From the NCBI GenBank assembly GCA_029979145.1, contig JAPOIC010000053.1:1-10780 (forward strand): 10,780 nt of DNA, given 5' to 3'. Origin of the DNA: Opitutaceae bacterium. Its GTDB lineage: Bacteria > Verrucomicrobiota > Verrucomicrobiia > Opitutales > Opitutaceae. A program made the translations under genes and the position numbers. The notes below the pieces were generated by a model. That model worked only from the letters and a program-made list of their open reading frames with translations, had not been told where the DNA came from and made no database searches. Shown here in pieces: positions 6,345 to 10,780 of this stretch. Position 1 is the first letter of the stretch. Each line of letters opens with the position of its first letter.

Positions 6345-6783
6345 CCGCAACGTAATCGCCGCCAAAGGTCGCCACCGTGCGGCCGTCCAAGTGCAGCTCG
6401 GCGCCAAGCGCGGTCCGCGCCTTGCCATGACGGCGCAGCGTCCGGACAAGCTTGTCGAAATCAGCCGGCGGCAGCCCCGGGCAATGCGCAGTGAAGTCGC
6501 CGTCGATCGGCAGCAAATAGTCCATGGTGTTGCGCTGGATCACGACGCGGCACTCCAGCCCGGCATCGCGCAGCGCGAAGTGCAGCCACGTCCACGCCGC
6601 GAGAATGGCGACGGCAGACGCGCTGCCGCCGAACACCGTGGCGCGATGATTCACGTTGGCCGCCAGGGGTGCCGTCAGGATGACCTCCGTCGCTCCGCAC
6701 GCCTTGACCTGAACCCCCATCGCCGCGGCGATGGGAATATGCTCAAGCAGATAAGCGCCGGCTTCGGCAGGCGTCCGGGCCAT
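6328..6783 (-). CDS. YiiD C-terminal-type hotdog-fold protein, putative thioesterase
   Basis: This 151-residue protein resembles the C-terminal domain of E. coli YiiD, a hotdog-fold domain (YiiD_C) proposed to act as a thioesterase. Seen: an N-terminal helix LLEHIPIAAAMGV (12-24), then APLAANVNHRATVFGGS (38-54) leading into a long hydrophobic helix AVAILAAWTWLHFAL (57-71), the usual hotdog arrangement. The GNAT acetyltransferase domain that precedes it in E. coli YiiD is absent, so this is the stand-alone form. The acyl substrate is unknown. The ATG lies 11 nt downstream of the stop of the large RG-rich gene on the same strand, so the two are probably co-transcribed. Its 3' end overlaps tsaE by 17 nt tail to tail. 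Confidence 0.8.
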   Translation of the reverse strand: MARTPAEAGAYLLEHIPIAAAMGVQVKACGATEVILTAPLAANVNHRATVFGGSASAVAILAAWTWLHFALRDAGLECRVVIQRNTMDYLLPIDGDFTAHCPGLPPADFDKLVRTLRRHGKARTALGAELHLDGRTVATFGGDYVAVILPA

Positions 6784-6794
6784 GCGGCGGTCGA

Positions 6795-8621
6795 TCAGTC
6801 CGTGTGCGGCACCGCGTCGTCCTCGGCGGCTTGGCGCTTGGCCTCGTCGTCCGGGGATTCCGCTTCGGCCGTCGGAGCTTCCGTCGGCGTTTCCACCGCC
6901 GCAGCTTCGTCAACCGCAGCCGCGGGCGCGGTGGCAGTCTCTTCGGCGGGCGCGTCCGGATAGTTCTCCGGGTCGTGCTCGTCTTGATCGGAATCGCGTT
7001 TGCGAGACTCGGGCATCGGCGGCGCGGCAAAGAGGCGGCCGTCGATGAATTCGGTCACATAACCCTCCATCACGAGCCAGCGCAGGTCGCCCTGCATGCG
7101 GCCAAGTTTTTCGCGGACCTCGACCGGAATTTCCGGCGAGGGCGCCGGGGCTTCACCCTCAGCGGGTGCGGCCGGGGCGGCGGGCAAAACTACTTGCAGG
7201 GACCTAGCCGGCAGCTCGCTCACCTTCACCATCGGGTGCGTCTCGATAAACGTGATCAGCGCGTCGATGCTTTCGGCGAAAGTCTGGCCGGGCGTGCGGA
7301 ATTTTCGCTTCACGGCGCAGACATAGGAAATGCCCTTCGAGCCTTTCTTGAAGATGGTGAAATGCTCGCGGCGCAGCCGGCCGCGCAGGCCGTTGGCCGT
7401 GTCGAGCGGGAAACGGCGCTGGCGCTCCAAGGCGCCCTCGACCGCGCGGCGAATTTCGCCGGCCGGCATCGTGTCGATCAGGCGACCGTGGAAACGGGCG
7501 CTGTCGACGGTCTTGTAGAGTTTCTCCCGGGCGTGGGTCAGCAGGTGCACCCGCGCGTCCTCAAGGTTGTCGAAGGCGACGACCGGTTCCGACGGTTCTG
7601 CGGGCGCAGCGGTTTCGGCCGGAGTCTCGGCCGGCGCTTCGCCTTCGGCGGGGGCCGCGGCTTCCACCGGGGCAGCCGGCGCGGGCGCCGGAGCGGCGGG
7701 CGTGGCGGACTTCCACGTGTAGCGCGTGACCTTCTTCATCTTTTCCAGCCACTGGGCCACGGCCTCGGGCTCGCGCACCGACTCGATACGGCCACGGAAC
7801 GCCTCCTCCGACATGCGTTGGATCTTGGCGTCGAAGTGCTGCTGCACAATTTGGCTGTAGCGGTGATAATTCGGCGGGCCGAGCAGCTCGCCGGTCACGC
7901 CGCACTTGTTGATCACCTGGAAATTGCCCTTCGGGGCCTCGACCTCCACCTCCGCGGTGTCGAAGAACTGGCCGATATGCTGGGCGACGACGTGGTTGAT
8001 CACGGCGTCTTCACTCTCGAACGGCATACCGTCGGGGAGCGAAAGGTAGATCGGCTGGCGCGCCGCACCCTCGGCCCCGGGCCTGCGGGCCAGGACGACG
8101 ATGAAGCGGTCGTTTTTCGCCACGACCGTGCGGGCGATTTCAAACAACTCGATCGTGCGGTAGGAACTGCGGATGGTCTTCGCCAGCGCGTTGAAGCTCG
8201 TGTCCTCCGGATAGAAGATGGCGGCAAAGTGCGGGCTGTCGTAAGGCGCGCGGTCTTGGAAGGACGGACGGCCTTCGCCACGCGGATCGCCGCGGTTGTC
8301 GCCGCGGGGACCACCGCGGAAATCGCGGCGCGGGCCACGGGGGCCGTCGCGACCGGGACCACGCGGGCGCATCTCGCGCTCTTCCTCGCCCGCCGCGCCC
8401 GGAGCCGGGGCCGGTTTGCGGAAGCCGCGGCGATCCCGCTTGGGGCCGCCGGGGCCGTCGCGTCGTTCTTCACGACGCGGGCGTTCACCGCCTTCACGCC
8501 GTTCTCCCGGGGACGATTTGTCCTGGGTCCATTGCGTGCCAAAGCTGAAGCCTTGGAGCTGCGTGAGGTCGAGCTTGTTGAAATCCGAAGACGGATTCTC
8601 CTTGGTGTCTTGGTCGTCCAT
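6795..8621 (-). CDS. Large RG-rich multidomain protein of unknown function
   Basis: I do not recognise a named family for this 608-residue protein. Regions seen: a short N-terminal segment (1-35) with LTQLQGFSFGTQW; a very Arg/Gly/Pro-rich, probably disordered tract (36-120) with repeated RG, RGP and RGD steps like RNA-binding RG boxes; a first folded region (129-305) with IFYPEDTSFNALAKTIRSSY and the Cys/His-containing NKCGVTGELLGPPNYHRY (238-255); an Ala/Pro/Glu linker (306-346); a second folded region (349-478) rich in basic residues (RGRLRREHFTIFKKGSKG); another Ala/Pro linker; a small region (498-535) with DLRWLVMEGYVTEFIDGRL that reads like a winged helix; and an acidic tail (540-608). 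There is no signal peptide or membrane segment, so it is likely cytosolic. RNA or nucleic-acid binding is inferred from composition only. It is followed closely by the hotdog gene. A protein conserved within the lineage is likely but untested. Confidence 0.75.
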   Translation of the reverse strand: MDDQDTKENPSSDFNKLDLTQLQGFSFGTQWTQDKSSPGERREGGERPRREERRDGPGGPKRDRRGFRKPAPAPGAAGEEEREMRPRGPGRDGPRGPRRDFRGGPRGDNRGDPRGEGRPSFQDRAPYDSPHFAAIFYPEDTSFNALAKTIRSSYRTIELFEIARTVVAKNDRFIVVLARRPGAEGAARQPIYLSLPDGMPFESEDAVINHVVAQHIGQFFDTAEVEVEAPKGNFQVINKCGVTGELLGPPNYHRYSQIVQQHFDAKIQRMSEEAFRGRIESVREPEAVAQWLEKMKKVTRYTWKSATPAAPAPAPAAPVEAAAPAEGEAPAETPAETAAPAEPSEPVVAFDNLEDARVHLLTHAREKLYKTVDSARFHGRLIDTMPAGEIRRAVEGALERQRRFPLDTANGLRGRLRREHFTIFKKGSKGISYVCAVKRKFRTPGQTFAESIDALITFIETHPMVKVSELPARSLQVVLPAAPAAPAEGEAPAPSPEIPVEVREKLGRMQGDLRWLVMEGYVTEFIDGRLFAAPPMPESRKRDSDQDEHDPENYPDAPAEETATAPAAAVDEAAAVETPTEAPTAEAESPDDEAKRQAAEDDAVPHTD

Positions 8622-8739
8622 TGCGGCGAAGCGGGCGCGCGGCCCGCGCTAGGTTGCTGGGTAGGTCAGGTGGTGGTCAGGCTGCAGTGTCCTCGCGACG
8701 GACCACCCGACGCAAGCGCCTTTTCCGGGCCTGCCCGGG

Positions 8740-9771
8740 TCAGGCGACGGCCGACTTGGGTGCCGGGGCGGCACTCGAAGGCAGCGGGGCCACGTAGGAG
8801 TAATCAGGCTCCACCTTTTGCCGCCGCAGGACGCCGTCGATGTGTTTCCACGTGGCGACAAGCCCCCGCGGACACGGCGGCATGTCGTGCACGATCGCCT
8901 CATGCAACCGCTTCAAGTTGTAGCACGGCACGGCGGCGTACATGTGGTGCTCCGTGTGGTAGTTCATGCGCCAGTAGAGGAAGCTGACCACGGGATTGAG
9001 GTAGATCGTGCGGCAGCAGAGCCGGAAGTCCGGGACGTTGTCGGTCAGGCCGGTGTGCTGCGCGTTGTTGCAGAGCCAGAACAGCCAGTGGCCGATCCAA
9101 CCGCCGCCGGAGATGACGACACCGACCATCCACCACCCACTAAGGATCGACACGGCAAGGGTCGCGGCATGTCCGATCAGCACCAAGCGGGACCAGTTGA
9201 TCACTTCGCGGCGCAACTCCCGATCTTCCTCGGGCAGACAGTGCAACTCCCACTCTCCTTCAAACTTGCCCCGCGCATAGCGCACATGCATGCGCAGCCA
9301 CCACTTGAGCGCGGGGAAATTCACGATGCCCTGCTGCCAAAAATGCCGCCACATGAGTTTCACCGGCAACACCACTTCCATGTCATCCGGAGGGTGCAGC
9401 GTGTAACGGTGGTGGCGCTGGTGGCTCGCGTCGAAAAAGATGAACTGATGCCAGCCGAGAAACGCGAGGACGGGCAGGAAGAATTTGTTGAGCGCCTTCG
9501 TCCGAAACACCGTGTTGTGCCCGAGTTCGTGAATGCCATTCGGCAGAAACGACATCACCATGCCGTGCAGGAACAGCAGCGGGCCGGTCGCCCACCACGA
9601 CCAGTGCAGCCACGACCAAACCGTGAGCGCACCGGTCGCCGCCATGATGCCGAGGTAGCCGCCCGTCTGGAGCCAGGCCTGAAAATCGCTGCGCTCGTGC
9701 AACTGCTTGAACAACGCCGGCGGCAACGGCGAACGATACCAGTCAATCACGGCAGGAGCTTTGGGGGGCAT
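8740..9771 (-). CDS. Membrane fatty acid desaturase family protein
   Basis: This 343-residue integral membrane protein carries the three histidine boxes of the membrane di-iron desaturase/hydroxylase superfamily: HELGH (81-85), HQRHH (117-121) and HTEHH (272-276), plus an auxiliary NNAQHTG (235-241). Hydrophobic segments lie before box 1 (about 36-78), between boxes 1 and 2 (98-113) and at about 194-234, with the His boxes on the cytosolic side as expected. Such enzymes insert double bonds or hydroxyls into acyl chains using O2 and an electron donor. The exact substrate (phospholipid acyl chain, other lipid or a carotenoid-like compound) cannot be told. The C-terminus is an Ala/Pro/Ser tail. 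The ATG at 9771 has GGAG only 3 nt upstream. No electron-transfer partner is adjacent. It is divergent from the glycosyltransferase and separated from the downstream RG-rich gene by 118 nt without a clear terminator. Confidence 0.85.
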   Translation of the reverse strand: MPPKAPAVIDWYRSPLPPALFKQLHERSDFQAWLQTGGYLGIMAATGALTVWSWLHWSWWATGPLLFLHGMVMSFLPNGIHELGHNTVFRTKALNKFFLPVLAFLGWHQFIFFDASHQRHHRYTLHPPDDMEVVLPVKLMWRHFWQQGIVNFPALKWWLRMHVRYARGKFEGEWELHCLPEEDRELRREVINWSRLVLIGHAATLAVSILSGWWMVGVVISGGGWIGHWLFWLCNNAQHTGLTDNVPDFRLCCRTIYLNPVVSFLYWRMNYHTEHHMYAAVPCYNLKRLHEAIVHDMPPCPRGLVATWKHIDGVLRRQKVEPDYSYVAPLPSSAAPAPKSAVA

Positions 9772-9774
9772 GTT

Positions 9775-9798
9775 CTCCGGCTAAGGGAACGTCCGGAG
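9775..9798 (-). promoter_or_regulatory. Hairpin covering the desaturase ribosome-binding site
   Basis: CTCCGG (9775-9780) and CCGGAG (9793-9798) form a 6-bp stem with a 12-nt loop. On the minus strand the arm nearest the desaturase ATG contains its GGAG, so folding could limit translation. The wider divergent region (9772-9929) must hold promoters for both flanking genes, but no convincing -35/-10 pair was seen. Confidence 0.3.
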
Positions 9799-9929
9799 CG
9801 AAGCAAGAGTGATGCGGACGAGGGCGACGTATGACACGATCGAGCCTCCGTGCGCGGGGTTGTGGCGAGCGGGTCTATGCACTTCACTCCCCGGCCAGAA
9901 CCTGTCACCACCTCTCCTCGCCGTCCGCC

Positions 9930-10780
9930 ATGTCCGACTCCGATCGTCCCCTCAAACTGCTGCGCGTGGTCTACACCCTGCGCCGCGAGGCCGGTGGGCC
10001 CTCGGAGTCCATTGTGCAGTCCACCGCAGCGCTGCGGGCGATGGGACATCGTGTCGAAGTCGCCACGGCAGATCCGGTCGGCACCCGGGCGCCGATCGAC
10101 GGGCCGTTTCATCTGCTGGGTGGGATCGATGCCGCCACGCTGGGCACGTGGCTGCGCCGGGATCATGGGCGATTCGACGCGGTTTTGGTCCAAGGCCTGT
10201 GGCAGGCGGGCTGGGCGGTGCGCTCGGCGTTGCGCGGCACTCGCACCCCTTATCTCGTGTTTCCGCACGGCATGCTCGACCCGTGGTTTGCCCGCGCCTA
10301 CCCGGGCAAGCATTTCAAAAAACAACTCTATTGGTGGTGGCGCGAACGCCGGGTCATCCGCGACGCCGCCGCGGTCTGTTTCACCTGCAAAGAAGAACGC
10401 CGCCTCGCCGCCCACACCTTCTGGCCCTACGCCGCGCGCGAACAGGTCGTCGCCTACGGCACGGCCACACCGCCGGACGATGCCGCGCATCGCGCCGCCT
10501 TTGTTGCGCGCTACCCCGCCCTCGCGGCGCGTCCTTTCCTGCTTTTTCTCAGCCGCCTGCACGACAAGAAGGGCCTGACGGAGCTGATTGCTGGTTGAGC
10601 TGCCTTCCGGAAAAACCACGCCGAAGCCCCGGCCCTCGCCATCGCGGGTCCTTGCTCAGATGAGCGTTTGGTGACGACCCTGCAGGACCAAGCGCGCGCC
10701 GCCGGTCTGAGCCAGGTCTCCTTGCGCGATGCCGAGACAGATGCCGGCAAGACCGCCGACGTCACCTGGCTGCCCATGCT
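9930..10780 (+). pseudogene. GT4-type glycosyltransferase interrupted by in-frame TGA (3' end outside window)
   Basis: The reading frame encodes a GT-B fold, family 4-like glycosyltransferase, probably for exopolysaccharide or O-antigen assembly (inferred). The N-terminal domain shows LLRVVYTL then AGGP (21-24), FPHGMLDPW (111-119) and CFTCKEE (150-156); the second domain begins with FLSRLHDKKGLTELIAG (206-222). Codon 223 is TGA (10596-10598). The same frame then continues open for 60 codons to the window end with expected family sequence: AAFRKNH, LAIAGP and DVTWLPML. A Trp codon TGG at this place would restore an uninterrupted GT4 protein, so a one-base nonsense change or a base-call error is the simplest reading. 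The ATG at 9930 fits the normal family N-terminus. An upstream in-frame ATG at 9831 has a better ribosome-binding site (GAGG 9820-9823) but would add 33 residues unlike the family. Confidence 0.8.

Noticed and set aside
8672..8707. GGTGGTC/GACCACC inverted repeat in the gap upstream of the RG-rich gene
   Set aside because: A 7-bp stem with a 22-nt loop is weak, and no promoter or operator context supports it.
8725..8738. G+C hairpin just after the desaturase stop as a terminator
   Set aside because: On the minus strand the stem is followed by AAAA, not a T-tract, and it has only 5 bp; likely chance in G+C-rich DNA.
6804..8987. 727-codon open frame on the plus strand opposite the RG-rich gene
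   Set aside because: Antisense open frames of this length are expected opposite G+C-rich coding DNA; the translation is Arg/Gly/Val-rich with no motifs, while the minus-strand frame has ordered domain structure and a neighbouring operon partner.
10596..10640. TGA as a selenocysteine codon
   Set aside because: The position is not a known redox site in GT4 enzymes and only weak pairing is visible downstream, not a convincing SECIS-like hairpin.

Overview
The window is G+C-rich chromosomal DNA packed with short-spaced genes, many lacking a recognisable Shine-Dalgarno sequence. G+C content, gene content and protein style are consistent with a Verrucomicrobiota (Opitutaceae-like) bacterium. That placement is inference from general resemblance; no phylogenetic marker was tested. 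Most of the window is housekeeping. No CRISPR array, tRNA, rRNA, transposase or prophage gene was seen, and no stretch longer than 300 bases lacks a gene.

Layout: (1) 1-870, the C-terminal end of a DinG/Rad3-type helicase. (2) 871-1066, a leader with a strong intrinsic terminator (977-1007) close upstream of pyrR. (3) 1067-4000, a pyrimidine cluster pyrR-pyrB-pyrC, giving a PRPP-binding regulator, aspartate carbamoyltransferase and an apparently active dihydroorotase. pyrB and pyrC are separated by a 134-bp element with near-matching inverted ends (2562-2695). (4) 4001-4163, a non-coding stretch with two mutually exclusive hairpins (4011-4065) and a third hairpin (4120-4138). (5) 4164-6344, a tight plus-strand run of a CPBP-family membrane protease, thiL (thiamine-phosphate kinase) and tsaE (t6A tRNA-modification ATPase). 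(6) 6328-8621 on the minus strand, a large RG-rich multidomain protein of unknown function followed 11 nt later by a YiiD_C-type hotdog protein, whose 3' end overlaps tsaE tail to tail. (7) 8740-9771 on the minus strand, a membrane fatty-acid desaturase. (8) 9930 to the window end, a GT4-type glycosyltransferase interrupted by an in-frame TGA.

PyrR, PyrB and PyrC form a regulated start to UMP synthesis (carbamoyl phosphate + aspartate to dihydroorotate). PyrR with an upstream terminator suggests transcription attenuation, although no antiterminator could be drawn convincingly. The other neighbours share no obvious pathway.

I found no convincing new multi-gene system. The items most worth a second look are the in-frame TGA in the glycosyltransferase, the unassigned 608-residue RG-rich protein, the inverted-repeat element splitting pyrB from pyrC, the switch-like double hairpin after pyrC, and the possible pyr attenuator.
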